Of a stretch of DNA of 64,000 nt, positions 44,430-53,208 are shown in pieces. The number at the start of each line of letters is the position of its first letter. Within the stretch, counting starts at the first letter, position 1. The position numbers and the translations under genes were made by a program. A model generated the notes under the pieces. The model was not told the DNA's origin. It was given only the letters and a program-made list of their open reading frames with translations, and did not search any database. Origin of the DNA: Brachybacterium fresconis (GTDB lineage Bacteria; Actinomycetota; Actinomycetes; Actinomycetales; Dermabacteraceae); assembly GCF_017876515.1 (NCBI RefSeq), contig NZ_JAGIOC010000001.1, forward strand, positions 620,001-684,000, written 5' to 3'.

Positions 44430-46100
44430 TCAGAACGGCGGATCGGAGAACGATGCCGCCCCGACGAGCGCAGGACGATCCGCGCCACCGGACGCGTCTC
44501 CCGGCCCGGCAGGAACTGCACCATCGGCCGGCTCTGGACCATCGGGCGGATCGCTCGCATCGGCCGGATCCGTGTCCTCGAGCAGTCCGAGACCTTGCAG
44601 GCGGAGATCGTCCCCGAGCCGCATGTCCTCGTACGCCTCCCAGGAGCTCTGGAGGGCCGCGGCGAGTTCCGGGGTCAGCAGATCCCGGTTCTGGTCGGTG
44701 GTGATGATGGCGCGATCACCGATGTGCCATGTGGTCGTGCCATCCGGTCCTCGGACGGGGTCGAGAAGCCCTCGGGTTTTCATGTCGTGGTGCGTCCAAC
44801 ACAATCGATGAAGATTCTCGAGAGCGGTCTGCCCGCCCTTCTCGGGATTCCTGTGATCGTATTCCTCGATATGGTCCGCTTCGCCGATCGTGCACACATT
44901 GTTGGTGCAGCCGGGCACGGCGCAGACCGGGTCGAGCAGGCGGAGATGCTCGGCCATCGCGGTGGTCGGAGAGTACGTCGTCGGCGGCAGCGGAAGGTAG
45001 GCACCGTCGGAGGGATCGGTGAGGATCCGGTACCAGGTGGGCTCGTCGGCCGCGAGGTGGCGGGCCATCCGTGCGGGCAGCGGGATGGTGCCGTCGATGG
45101 TGCCGGGGGCGTCGGACTCCCCCAGCAGGGTCATGGCCGGGACGATCACCTGCAGGCGGAAGCGGCTCTGGGGCACCTGGACGCCCGAGGTCTCGAGCAT
45201 GGTGCGGGTGAGGATCGCGTAGCGCAGGGCTGCCAGCGGCATGCGGTATGCCGTGCGGGCGACCTCGCCGTCGATGTCGAAGGGCGCGGGGCGCCCCTCC
45301 TTCGCGGCATGGCGCTGCTCGTTCTGGACGGCGCGCGCTGCCAGGTCGAGGCGGCGCGAGAGGTCGAGCATCTCGTGAATGGGTCCGGTGACGAGCAGGC
45401 AGGCGGTGCCGTCGTGATCAGGATTGATCTCGAGGGAGACGTCCCGCTGCTCGGGCGGCGTCTCACGGACCGCCGCCATCCCGAACCAGGCGATGAGCTT
45501 GCCCAGCTCCCGCGAGAACCGATCCGCGGTGATGTTCTCCAGGTCCCACTCGGCGACCCTGTCGTCGACCTGCTGGCACTGGTCGGAGGTGAGCCGACGA
45601 GTCCGTCGCAGCAGCTGCTCGAACCATGAGACCGGGAGGTGGCCTGCCTCGAGGCGGGCGAGCGTGTGGGGCAGGTCGACGACGGCGGTGGCGGCATCGC
45701 GCAGCAGCGTGCGCGCCCGATCCAGCGTGATCCGGCGCGCGTCGGCGACGAGGATCGCGTTCATGTCGCCCTCTTCGCTGGTGTCGTCCCAGAGCATGGC
45801 GAGCTTCCGCAGGCGACCGGCGTAGGCCAGGGCCTCCTCGTGATGGGTGGCGAACAGCTCTCGGGCGAGCTGCTCCTCGACGCATCCGGGTTCGACGTGC
45901 GAGTGGGCGGCGAAGGTGTCCGGATCCAGCGGCGTGTGGGCGCGGACCGGCGTGCGCGGGGGCCCGGCCGTGCGGGGAGCCTTCGCCGACGCGGCAGCGT
46001 GCGCGGTGTCGGTCGCGGCTGACTCAGCGGAGTCTGTCGAGTCGGCTGCGTGCGCCGAGTCGGCCGACATTCCCGTCGTCGTCGATGTTTTCGCGGCCAT
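44430..46100 (-). CDS. DUF222 / HNH endonuclease domain protein
   Basis: This 556-residue protein belongs to the 13E12-repeat/DUF222 group that is multicopy in many actinobacteria. It begins with a Ser/Ala/Asp-rich low-complexity N-terminus, then the DUF222 helical region (about 80-370). A C-terminal HNH nuclease follows with the zinc pair CAVPGCTN, the DHIEEYDHRNPEKGGQT core and LCWTHHDMKT. The tail is Pro/Asp/Ala-rich. The role is unknown; the family is often linked to mobile or rapidly duplicating loci. A TAAAAT hexamer lies about 36 bp upstream in an unusually AT-rich patch. Confidence 0.85.
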   Translation of the reverse strand: MAAKTSTTTGMSADSAHAADSTDSAESAATDTAHAAASAKAPRTAGPPRTPVRAHTPLDPDTFAAHSHVEPGCVEEQLARELFATHHEEALAYAGRLRKLAMLWDDTSEEGDMNAILVADARRITLDRARTLLRDAATAVVDLPHTLARLEAGHLPVSWFEQLLRRTRRLTSDQCQQVDDRVAEWDLENITADRFSRELGKLIAWFGMAAVRETPPEQRDVSLEINPDHDGTACLLVTGPIHEMLDLSRRLDLAARAVQNEQRHAAKEGRPAPFDIDGEVARTAYRMPLAALRYAILTRTMLETSGVQVPQSRFRLQVIVPAMTLLGESDAPGTIDGTIPLPARMARHLAADEPTWYRILTDPSDGAYLPLPPTTYSPTTAMAEHLRLLDPVCAVPGCTNNVCTIGEADHIEEYDHRNPEKGGQTALENLHRLCWTHHDMKTRGLLDPVRGPDGTTTWHIGDRAIITTDQNRDLLTPELAAALQSSWEAYEDMRLGDDLRLQGLGLLEDTDPADASDPPDGPEPADGAVPAGPGDASGGADRPALVGAASFSDPPF

Positions 46101-46188
46101 CCCGCACCCCCTCTGCTGCCCGAGTCGTTCCCTCTATTTTAGAAGCTCCGTTCGACGAATACCAGTGGTTTCGTGAACCCGTCCTAAA

Positions 46189-46198
46189 TTGTGGATAA
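46189..46198. promoter_or_regulatory. Perfect DnaA-box sequence, isolated
   Basis: TTGTGGATAA (TTATCCACAA on the other strand) is a perfect DnaA-box match upstream of the DUF222/HNH gene. Only one copy is present, so this is not an origin. Confidence 0.4.
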
Positions 46199-46240
46199 CC
46201 ACCCCGTGTGGAGGAAGGTTCGCGATGTGCCCACGCACGA

Positions 46241-46282
46241 CGGCGGCCCGGCGTCGGGGTCTCCCCCGCCACCGGGCCGCCG
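46241..46282. terminator. Terminator downstream of the PTS gene
   Basis: CGGCGGCCCGG (46241-46251) pairs perfectly with 46272-46282, with an inner GGGG/CCCC pairing, about 40 bp after the PTS stop. Confidence 0.8.
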
Positions 46283-46322
46283 CCCCGTTCACCGCGTCCG
46301 GGTGTCCCGGCCGCGCGTCCGC

Positions 46323-48263
46323 TCAGATCAGCTCGATCCGAGCCTCCTTGTCGTTGAGCACGATCACCGGTGTGACCGTCTCGTACCCCGCCACGCGGAT
46401 CGCCGAGAGGTCTGCGCGCAGCAGCGGCGTGCCGGCGGTGACGTGCTCCCCGGTCTCCACGAGGGTCGTGAAGCCCTCGCCCTGCAGCTTCACCGTGTCG
46501 AGGCCGACGTGGACGAGCACCTCGGTGCCGTCGTCGAGGGTGAGCGCCACCGCGTGGCCGGTCGGGAACACGTGGGTGATGGTCCCGGCGGCGGGGGCGA
46601 CGACCTCGCCCGAGGTCGGCTCGATCGCGACGCCCGGACCCATGATGCCCCCGGCGAAGGTCGGATCCGGCACCTCGGACAGCGGCACGACGGTGCCGGC
46701 CACGGGCTGGCGCAGGCGGACCAGGGAGCTCGTGCGCACCGCGGTGGCGGTGCTTCCGTCCGCTCCCCCGGTCGCGTCCGCGACGGCGCCCGGCTCCCCG
46801 GACTCGACCGGCTCCCTCTTCCCGGTCACGATGTCCTCCATGGCGTCCTTCACGAACTGGACGCTGGTGCCGTAGACGACCTGGACGGACTGTCCGCCCG
46901 GCTTCATGGTGCCAGCGGCTCCGGCGCGCTTGAGGGCGGCCTCGTCGACCGCCGTGGTGTCGGCGACCTCCATGCGCAGACGGGTCGCGCAGTTCTCGAG
47001 GTCGATGATGTTCTCCCGGCCGCCGAGTGCGGCGAGGAAGGCGGTGGCGGTCACGAGGTACTTGTCCGCGCCGGGGGCGACGGCGTCATCCTCGTCCACG
47101 AGGTCCTCGTCATCCTCCCGACCAGGGGTCTTCAGGTCGAAACGGCGGATGATGAAACGGAAGACGAGGAAGTAGACGACGAACCAGAACACGCCCATCA
47201 GCGGGATCGCCCAGGGGTTCTGCGCCATCGGGTTCACCCAGCCCAGCACCAGGTCGATGAAGCCGCCGGAGAATCCGAAGCCCATCCGCACCGGCAGCGC
47301 GGCGCTGACGCCCATGGAGATTCCCATGAACAGCGCGTGGACCACGTACAGGCCCGGAGCCAGGAACATGAAGGAGAACTCCAGCGGCTCGGTGACACCC
47401 ACGAAGAACGAGGCGATGGCGCTGGAGAGCAGCACGCCGCCGGCGACCTTGCGACGGGCCGTCTTCGCCGTCACGTACATCGCCAGCGCCGCACCGGGCA
47501 GGCCGAGCATCATGATGGGGAAGAATCCGGTCATGTACTGGCCGGTCACGCCGTGGGTGCCTGTGGCGTCGAGGAAGTTGCCGAGGTCGTTGATCCCGGC
47601 GACGTCGTACCAGAACACGGAGTTCAGGGCGTGGTGGAGGCCCAGCGGGATCAGCAGACGGTTGAAGAAGCCGTAGATGCCCACGCCGACGGGGCCGAGG
47701 GTGAGGATGAACTCGCCGAAGCCGACCAGACCCGAGTACACCAGGGGCCAGACGAAGAACAGCACGAGGGCGACGACGAGCGAGATCCCGGCGGTGATGA
47801 TCGCGACCGAGCGCTTGCCGGAGAAGAAGGACAGGGCGTCCGGCAGCTTCGTGTCCTTGAAGTGGTCGTACACCCAGGCGCCGATGAGGCCGCAGATGAT
47901 GCCGACGAACACGTTCTCGAGGTTGTCGAAGGCCGGGTTGACCGCATCCTCCCCGATGCCCCGGAAAAGCGCGACGTTCTCCGGTTTCAGCAGCGTCGTC
48001 ACCATGAGCCAGGAGACGAGGCCCGCGAGCGCGGAGGTGCCGTCGGATTTCCTGGCCATGCCGATGGAGATGCCGATGGCGAACAGCAGCGGCAGATGGT
48101 CCAGCAGCGCGTCGCCGGCGGTCTTGAAGAAGACGCCGGCGAGGTTGGCGTCGTCGCCGGTCGCGTTGATGATCCAGTAGCCGATACCGCTCAGGATCGC
48201 GGCGACGGGGAGTACGGCCACGGGCAGCATCAGAGATCTGCCCAGGCGCTGGAAGAACTTCAT
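46323..48263 (-). CDS. nagE: PTS transporter, EIIC-EIIB-EIIA (N-acetylglucosamine type)
   Basis: Phosphorylating sugar permease of the glucose/GlcNAc family. The 646-residue protein has the order IIC (10 membrane helices, starting MKFFQRLGRSLMLPVAVLP and including GLHHALNSVFWYD), then IIB with phospho-Cys425 in DLENCATRLR, then IIA with phospho-His585 in VLVHVGLDTVKL. The IICBA order and the short N-terminus fit NagE better than PtsG, though glucose cannot be excluded. GAGAGG is upstream of the ATG, and a long hairpin occupies the 5' leader. It stands alone between terminators. Confidence 0.92.
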   Translation of the reverse strand: MKFFQRLGRSLMLPVAVLPVAAILSGIGYWIINATGDDANLAGVFFKTAGDALLDHLPLLFAIGISIGMARKSDGTSALAGLVSWLMVTTLLKPENVALFRGIGEDAVNPAFDNLENVFVGIICGLIGAWVYDHFKDTKLPDALSFFSGKRSVAIITAGISLVVALVLFFVWPLVYSGLVGFGEFILTLGPVGVGIYGFFNRLLIPLGLHHALNSVFWYDVAGINDLGNFLDATGTHGVTGQYMTGFFPIMMLGLPGAALAMYVTAKTARRKVAGGVLLSSAIASFFVGVTEPLEFSFMFLAPGLYVVHALFMGISMGVSAALPVRMGFGFSGGFIDLVLGWVNPMAQNPWAIPLMGVFWFVVYFLVFRFIIRRFDLKTPGREDDEDLVDEDDAVAPGADKYLVTATAFLAALGGRENIIDLENCATRLRMEVADTTAVDEAALKRAGAAGTMKPGGQSVQVVYGTSVQFVKDAMEDIVTGKREPVESGEPGAVADATGGADGSTATAVRTSSLVRLRQPVAGTVVPLSEVPDPTFAGGIMGPGVAIEPTSGEVVAPAAGTITHVFPTGHAVALTLDDGTEVLVHVGLDTVKLQGEGFTTLVETGEHVTAGTPLLRADLSAIRVAGYETVTPVIVLNDKEARIELI

Positions 48264-48282
48264 CGGTACCTCTCAGAAGGCA

Positions 48283-48325
48283 GAGCGCACCACGAGATCC
48301 GGCGGCCGTGCCGGGTGGTGCGCTC
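48283..48325 (-). promoter_or_regulatory. Stable hairpin in the nagE 5' leader
   Basis: A perfect 11-bp stem (arms 48283-48293 and 48315-48325, GAGCGCACCAC with its complement) encloses a loop with CCGG pairing potential, 20-62 nt upstream of the nagE start. It may be an attenuator/antiterminator element or a repressor operator. Confidence 0.55.
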
Positions 48326-48470
48326 CGGGGAACGGCGGACATTGTCCACCGTGGGGCGGGTGTGCGGCACGCTCAGGCCGGTCCGGCATGAGGGAACTCG
48401 CACCGCTCCACACGACCCGACGTGGAGAGCGCTGTCAAGACTCGGCGACGAAGAACGTCCGTCCTCGGGC

Positions 48471-50174
48471 TCAGGCCCCCGTGATGCGCACGTATCCCTG
48501 GTCAAGCTGCTTCTGGGCGCGCTTGATGGTGCTGGAGTCGTAGGAACCGGTCGAGCGCGCCTCGTTCAGGGCGTCCTGCTGGGCGTCCAGGATCAGCTGC
48601 AGGAGCTCGGGGAGCTGGGCCTTGGCCGAATCCTGCTGCTGGCCCCCGCTCCGAGGACTGGTCATGCGGTCATGCATCTGCCGGGCGCGTTCGAGGACCG
48701 CCGGGTCGAAGGGTCTGCCGTCCCGGCGCCGCAGGTCGGGATTGTCGACCACCTGGCCGACGGCGGCCTCGTTGACCTCGGACAGCAGCAGCGAGAGCTC
48801 GCGTCGGGCCCGTTCCTCATCGGTGCCGCGGATGCCGAGCACCCGGATCAGCAGGGGCAGCGTGCCGCCCTGGCCCACGAGGGTGACCAGGGCGACGACG
48901 AAGGCGACCAGGACCAGCTGGGTGCGGTACGGGAAGTCGGTGGGCAGCGACTGCGCGGCGGCGAGCGTGACCACGCCGCGCATGCCGGACCAGGCCAGGA
49001 CCGCTCCGCCGCGCCAGCCCAATCCGTTGCCGGCGTAGAAGCGGGCATCTGCGTGGCGGCGCTGCAGCCAGCGCTCGAGCCGCTCTCGGCGCGGATTGGA
49101 GCGCAGGCGCTCGTCGGTCGAGACGTGGTCGAGCACCTCGGAGAAACGCCGCGCCCGCTCCGCGTAGTCGGATCGACGCCGACGGGCGGTGAACACCACC
49201 GGCACCACGAAGACGGTGCGGATGACCCCGAGCAGGACGGTGACCGCGAGCCCGATCCACACCGCGCTCCAGACCGACAGCCCGTCGTGCGAGACGTCGT
49301 CGATCAACGTCATCAGCTGCAGGCCCATCAGCAGGAACACGCCGTTCTCCAGCAGCAGCTGGGCGGTCAGCCAGTTGGTGCGCTCGGCGTTGCGGTCGGC
49401 CACGCTGAGCCGGCGCACACCGGTGGCGCCGGTGACCAGCCCGGCCGCGACCACCGCGAGCACCCCGGAGGCGTGGGCGAGCTCGGCGGGCAGGAAGGCG
49501 ATGAACGGCACCACGAAGGAGATGGCGGTGGTCAGCACCGGCTGGTCGATCTTCGAGCGGATGCGCACGGCGACGAAGCCGACGACGGTGCCGACGACGA
49601 TCGCCACGGCCACGGCGTAGAAGAAGTCCCCGGCGGCGTGCCAGAAGGAGAAAGCACCGGCGGTCGCGGCGACGGCCGTGCGCAGGAGCACGAGAGCGGT
49701 CGCGTCGTTGACCAGGCCTTCGCCCTCGAGGATGGTCAGCAGTCGCGGGGGCAGGCCCAGACGCTTGCCGATGGAGGTCGCGGCGACCGCGTCCGGTGGG
49801 CTGACCACCGCGCCCACGGCGACGGCGGCGGCGTAGCTGAGGTCCGGGAAGATCGCCCAGAGCAGGGTGCCGACGACGAAGGCGGAGACCAGCACCAGCA
49901 CCACGGAGAGCGCACCGATCGTGCTGAGGTCACGGCGGAAGTCCATCACCGGCATGTTGACCGCCGCCGAATAGAGCAGGGGCGGCAGCACCACCGTCAG
50001 GATCAGCTCGGGTGCCGGGTGGACCTCCGGCATCCCCGGGATGAGGCTCACGCCGAGGCCGACGATCACCAGGATGATCGGCGTGGCCAGCCCGAGCCGC
50101 GTCGAGAAGTAGGACGCCGCGACGATGATCAGCACTGCCACGACGGCCACGATCTCGAACTGTTCGAATCCCAC
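48471..50174 (-). CDS. CPA1 family sodium:proton antiporter
   Basis: Exchanges Na+ (or K+) for H+ across the membrane. The 567-residue product has about 12 membrane helices with the CPA1 core VSPPDAVAATSIGKRLGLPPRLL, LEGEGLVNDATALVLL, and GMRGVVTLAAA. A hydrophilic C-terminal tail of about 130 residues is probably cytoplasmic. The start GTG (VGFEQFEIVA) is preceded by GAGGA at 6 nt, although the frame runs upstream to 50462 without support. Convergent genes are absent; the divergent HNH gene is 348 bp away. Confidence 0.9.
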   Translation of the reverse strand: MGFEQFEIVAVVAVLIIVAASYFSTRLGLATPIILVIVGLGVSLIPGMPEVHPAPELILTVVLPPLLYSAAVNMPVMDFRRDLSTIGALSVVLVLVSAFVVGTLLWAIFPDLSYAAAVAVGAVVSPPDAVAATSIGKRLGLPPRLLTILEGEGLVNDATALVLLRTAVAATAGAFSFWHAAGDFFYAVAVAIVVGTVVGFVAVRIRSKIDQPVLTTAISFVVPFIAFLPAELAHASGVLAVVAAGLVTGATGVRRLSVADRNAERTNWLTAQLLLENGVFLLMGLQLMTLIDDVSHDGLSVWSAVWIGLAVTVLLGVIRTVFVVPVVFTARRRRSDYAERARRFSEVLDHVSTDERLRSNPRRERLERWLQRRHADARFYAGNGLGWRGGAVLAWSGMRGVVTLAAAQSLPTDFPYRTQLVLVAFVVALVTLVGQGGTLPLLIRVLGIRGTDEERARRELSLLLSEVNEAAVGQVVDNPDLRRRDGRPFDPAVLERARQMHDRMTSPRSGGQQQDSAKAQLPELLQLILDAQQDALNEARSTGSYDSSTIKRAQKQLDQGYVRITGA

Positions 50175-50522
50175 TGCCGTCCTCAGGTCGCCTCGAGCCG
50201 CCCGCGACCACGAGCTCCCCCGGGCTGCAGCGTGACGGGTGGTGACGCCGGATCCGTCGGGCGTCGTGACCATTTTTCCATTGATCGGAGCCGTCGTCCG
50301 GGTTTTTGCTCGACGATCTGCGCTCCGAGATCGTTGCGCGGGCGCAGGTCCGGCCGTGCGACGGAGGAACGGCCGACGGGCCGACACGCAGAGTTTCCAG
50401 GCCATACACCGATCACCGGCGTCCCGGACACCCGCAGCGGGCAGAATTCGGTGGAGAACCATACGTGCGTCGGGTCACACTTTCCACACTCGATGGACGG
50501 CCGACGGAAGGCGGTGAGCACG
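50175..50522. other. Divergent intergenic region, 348 bp
   Basis: The region separates the antiporter and HNH genes and must contain both promoters. It has two A/T-rich patches (around 50270-50285 and 50305-50315) that could hold them, but I see no confident -10/-35 pair, repeat or small ORF. Confidence 0.5.
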
Positions 50523-51050
50523 ATGCCCGTGGTGAGGGTCTACAACCTCGGATACGACGTCGCGACCGGCATCGGCGAGCTGCTGCACACCACCACCGTG
50601 CGCCACGCCTTCGGCATGATCCGCCGCGAGGTCGCCGATCCCGTCGAGCTGACCATCGTGGAGGACCGGATCGTCCCCACGGTCCTCGAGCTCACCCGCG
50701 AGCTCAGCGGCGCCTGGGTGGAGGGTGCCGGACAGCGCTCGATCGGCTTCTCCTTCCGCGCGGTCCACGAGCGCGACCACTGGACCTGCGCCTACTGCGG
50801 ACGCAGCGTGTCCAAGACCCCGGCCTGCGAGGCGCTGCTGGCCACGGTCGACCACATCGTGCCGCGCTCCCGGGGCGGGGAGTCCTCGTGGCTGAACCTG
50901 GTCTCGGCGTGCAAGGAGTGCAACAACCGCAAGGCTGCCAAGACGCCCGCGGAAGCGGGGATGAACCTGCGGTTCGAGCCCTACGACCCGGCGCGCGCCT
51001 ACCGCGTCGGAGGTCAGGTCGAGGCTCTGCCGGTGCTGCTGGCCGGCTGA
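50523..51050 (+). CDS. HNH endonuclease family protein
   Basis: This is a 175-residue single-domain protein with a 90-residue N-terminal extension and a classical HNH fold: CAYCGRSVS, then VDHIVPRSRGGESSWLN, then SACKECNNRKAAKTPAEAGM. The two CxxC-type pairs bind structural zinc. Similar stand-alone proteins are widely conserved in actinobacterial chromosomes, and their role is not established. GGAAGG lies about 10-15 nt upstream of the ATG. It is convergent with the YrhK-like gene (9-bp gap). Confidence 0.85.
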   Translation: MPVVRVYNLGYDVATGIGELLHTTTVRHAFGMIRREVADPVELTIVEDRIVPTVLELTRELSGAWVEGAGQRSIGFSFRAVHERDHWTCAYCGRSVSKTPACEALLATVDHIVPRSRGGESSWLNLVSACKECNNRKAAKTPAEAGMNLRFEPYDPARAYRVGGQVEALPVLLAG

Positions 51051-51059
51051 GCGCCGAGT

Positions 51060-51353
51060 TCAGAAGTCCATCGGGTGCGCAGGCTGTTCGCTGCCCTGCT
51101 GGCGCAGGTGCACCCGACGGGCGAGACGGATGGCGGGGCGGATGGTCATCTGGATGCTGCCGATCAGGAACAACCAGGTGCCGACGGTCATCAGCTGCTC
51201 GGAGAAGAAGCAGATCGAGCCGACGATGAACCAGATCCCGATCAGCACATCGTTGGCGATGCTGGCGGATTCGTAGCGCTTGCTCAGCTCGAGCTCGTGG
51301 TGACCGATATGCACCTCGATCGGGACATCGGTGCGGTGGTCGCGATGGTCCAT
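51060..51353 (-). CDS. YrhK-like small membrane protein
   Basis: This 97-residue protein has two membrane helices (DVLIGIWFIVGSICFF and VGTWLFLIGSIQMTI) between a histidine-rich N-terminus (MDHRDHRTDVPIEVHIGHH) and a basic C-terminus. It matches the YrhK domain family, of unknown function. The start was moved 23 codons inward because AAAGGAGG lies 4 nt before this ATG. Confidence 0.8.
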   Translation of the reverse strand: MDHRDHRTDVPIEVHIGHHELELSKRYESASIANDVLIGIWFIVGSICFFSEQLMTVGTWLFLIGSIQMTIRPAIRLARRVHLRQQGSEQPAHPMDF

Positions 51354-51483
51354 GACGCCTCCTTTGTGGTCGTCTCCACTGTCCCACCACCGCACAGGCC
51401 CTCCGCGCTCCTCCTCCGCCACGCTCCCTCCTCACCGCGCTCGGATCCGACGTGACGAGAGCCGCACCAGATCCCATAGCAGG

Positions 51484-51501
51484 TATCTCATTCATGAGAT
51501 A
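51484..51501. promoter_or_regulatory. Perfect palindromic operator upstream of the XRE-MurA gene
   Basis: TATCTCAT-TC-ATGAGATA is a perfect 8-bp inverted repeat in an otherwise GC-rich setting. Its right edge overlaps the start of the TAACGT -10 box, an ideal place for autorepression by the helix-turn-helix domain encoded immediately downstream. Confidence 0.8.
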
Positions 51502-51505
51502 ACGT
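51500..51505 (+). promoter_or_regulatory. -10 box TAACGT of the XRE-MurA gene (leaderless geometry)
   Basis: TAACGT is followed by 7 nt and the ATG. Confidence 0.5.
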
Positions 51506-51512
51506 CGGAAGC

Positions 51513-53072
51513 ATGACGCAGACGACGGAGATGCCCGCCCCCGGGACCGAGAACTACCGCGAACGGATCGGGGCGATCATCCGTGACGCCCGCCTCCACG
51601 CCGACCTGACCCAGACCCAGCTCGCCGCTCAGCTCGGCACCAGCCAGAGCGCCGTGAACCGCATCGAGAAGGGGCAGCAGAACTTGACCCTCGACACCCT
51701 CTCCCGCCTGGGAGCCGCCCTCGACTCCGAGTTCGTCGGCGTCGGCGCCTCCGGCCCCAGCCACCTGCGCGTGCACGGCGGGACCACTCTGCACGGCGAG
51801 ATCGAGGTCAAGACCTCGAAGAACGCAGGGGTCGCCCTGCTGTGCGCCTCCCTGCTGAACACCGGCACCACCGTGCTGCGCAAGGTCGCCCGCATCGAAG
51901 AGGTCAACCGGCTGCTGGAGGTGCTCACCTCCATCGGGGTGAAGGCACGCTGGCTCAACGAGGACAACGATCTCGAGCTGCGCGTCCCCGAGCGTCTGGA
52001 CCTGGGCTCCATCGACGCCGACGCGGCTCGTCGCACCCGCAGCATCATCATGTTCCTGGGGCCGCTGATGCACCGTGCCCAGACCTTCCAGCTGCCCTAC
52101 GCCGGAGGCTGCGACCTCGGCACCCGCACCGTCGAGCCGCACATGACCGCGCTGCGGCCGTTCGGCCTCGACGTCGTCGCGACCGAGGGCTACTACCAGG
52201 CGACCGCCTCGGAGGGCACCGGCCCCCGCCGGCCGATCGTGCTCACCGAGCGCGGGGACACCGTCACCGAGAACGCGCTGCTGGCGGCCGCGCTCTACGA
52301 GGGCGAGACGATCATCCGCAACGCCAGCCCCAACTACATGGTCCAGGACCTGTGCTTCTTCCTCGAGAAGCTGGGCGTCCGGATCGAGGGGATCGGCACC
52401 ACCACCCTGACGGTGCACGGGACCACCTCCATCAGCACCGATGTCGAGTACGCCCCCAGCGAGGACCCGATCGAGGCGATGAGCCTGATCACCGCCGCGA
52501 TCGTGACCGGCTCGAGCATCACCGTGCAGCGGGTGCCGATCGAGTTCCTGGAGATCGAGCTGGCCATCCTCGAGGAGATGGGCCTGCGCTACGACCGCTC
52601 CGCGGAGTACACGGCGCGCAACGGACAGACCCGTCTGGTGGACATCACGACCTACCCCTCGCAGATGAGGGCCCCGATCGACAAGATCCACCCGATGCCG
52701 TTCCCGGGCCTGAACATCGACAACCTGCCGTTCTTCGCGGTCATCGCCGCGAGCGCGGAGGGCCAGACCATGCTGCACGACTGGGTGTACGAGAACCGGG
52801 CGATCTACCTCACCGAGCTCACGAAGCTCGGCGGGAACGTGAAGCTCATGGATCCGCACCGGGTGCTCATCGCGGGCCCCACACGCTGGAGCGGCACCGA
52901 GATCGTGTGCCCGCCCGCGCTGCGGCCGGCAGTGGTGATCCTGCTGGCGATGCTCGCCGCCAAGGGCACCTCGGTGCTGCGCAACGTGTACGTCATCAAC
53001 CGCGGCTACGAGGATCTCGCCGAGCGGCTGAACAAGCTCGGCGCCCGGATCGAGACCTTCCGGGACATCTGA
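51513..53072 (+). CDS. XRE helix-turn-helix fused to a MurA-like enolpyruvyl transferase
   Basis: The 519-residue protein has an XRE/Cro helix-turn-helix (about residues 15-72; LTQTQLAAQLGTSQSAVNRI) followed by a full UDP-GlcNAc 1-carboxyvinyltransferase domain (about 83-519). Active-site residues are kept: K103 in TSKNAGVALL (E. coli K22) and C200 with R205 in GGCDLGTRTVEPH (E. coli C115 and R120). The segment near E. coli D305 is altered, with a small insertion (FPGLNIDNLPF). MurA makes the first committed peptidoglycan precursor, so this may be a second MurA or a transcription factor that senses UDP-GlcNAc or PEP. It is monocistronic. Confidence 0.88.
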   Translation: MTQTTEMPAPGTENYRERIGAIIRDARLHADLTQTQLAAQLGTSQSAVNRIEKGQQNLTLDTLSRLGAALDSEFVGVGASGPSHLRVHGGTTLHGEIEVKTSKNAGVALLCASLLNTGTTVLRKVARIEEVNRLLEVLTSIGVKARWLNEDNDLELRVPERLDLGSIDADAARRTRSIIMFLGPLMHRAQTFQLPYAGGCDLGTRTVEPHMTALRPFGLDVVATEGYYQATASEGTGPRRPIVLTERGDTVTENALLAAALYEGETIIRNASPNYMVQDLCFFLEKLGVRIEGIGTTTLTVHGTTSISTDVEYAPSEDPIEAMSLITAAIVTGSSITVQRVPIEFLEIELAILEEMGLRYDRSAEYTARNGQTRLVDITTYPSQMRAPIDKIHPMPFPGLNIDNLPFFAVIAASAEGQTMLHDWVYENRAIYLTELTKLGGNVKLMDPHRVLIAGPTRWSGTEIVCPPALRPAVVILLAMLAAKGTSVLRNVYVINRGYEDLAERLNKLGARIETFRDI

Positions 53073-53154
53073 GCCGTCCGGGCCTGTGGGGCGCCGCATC
53101 CGGTAAGTCTCGCGGGCCGCCTGAACTCTCTCGACCGCCGGATGCCGACCTGCG

Positions 53155-53160
53155 CATACT
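53155..53160 (+). promoter_or_regulatory. -10 box CATACT of the leader ORF/MFS unit
   Basis: CATACT lies 6 nt before the ATG of a 13-codon ORF, the same spacing as the leaderless genes elsewhere in the window. Confidence 0.4.
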
Positions 53161-53166
53161 GAGGCG

Positions 53167-53208
53167 ATGAGCGCCGACCGCACCGCGCCGCCCCGGACGG
53201 CACGATGA
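53167..53208 (+). CDS. Candidate 13-codon leader ORF coupled to the MFS gene
   Basis: MSADRTAPPRTAR-stop has a stop codon that overlaps the MFS start (ATGA). The MFS ATG lacks a ribosome site of its own, so translation may be coupled. It could be a leader peptide or simply a device for starting the MFS gene. Confidence 0.35.
   Translation: MSADRTAPPRTAR

Noticed and set aside
44430..46100. Intact mobile element (DUF222/HNH)
   Set aside because: No terminal repeats, transposase or group I/II intron features were seen around it.
46189..46198. Replication origin at the DnaA box
   Set aside because: Only one box is present and dnaA, dnaN or other origin genes are absent.
50155..50180. tRNA T-arm-like GTTCGAATCCC
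   Set aside because: It is the start of the antiporter coding sequence, and no acceptor stem, anticodon arm or other tRNA parts surround it.
46191..51050. 1619-codon plus-strand reading frame across the PTS and antiporter genes
   Set aside because: It is the antisense shadow of two well-recognised minus-strand genes; only its last 175 codons (the HNH protein) are real.
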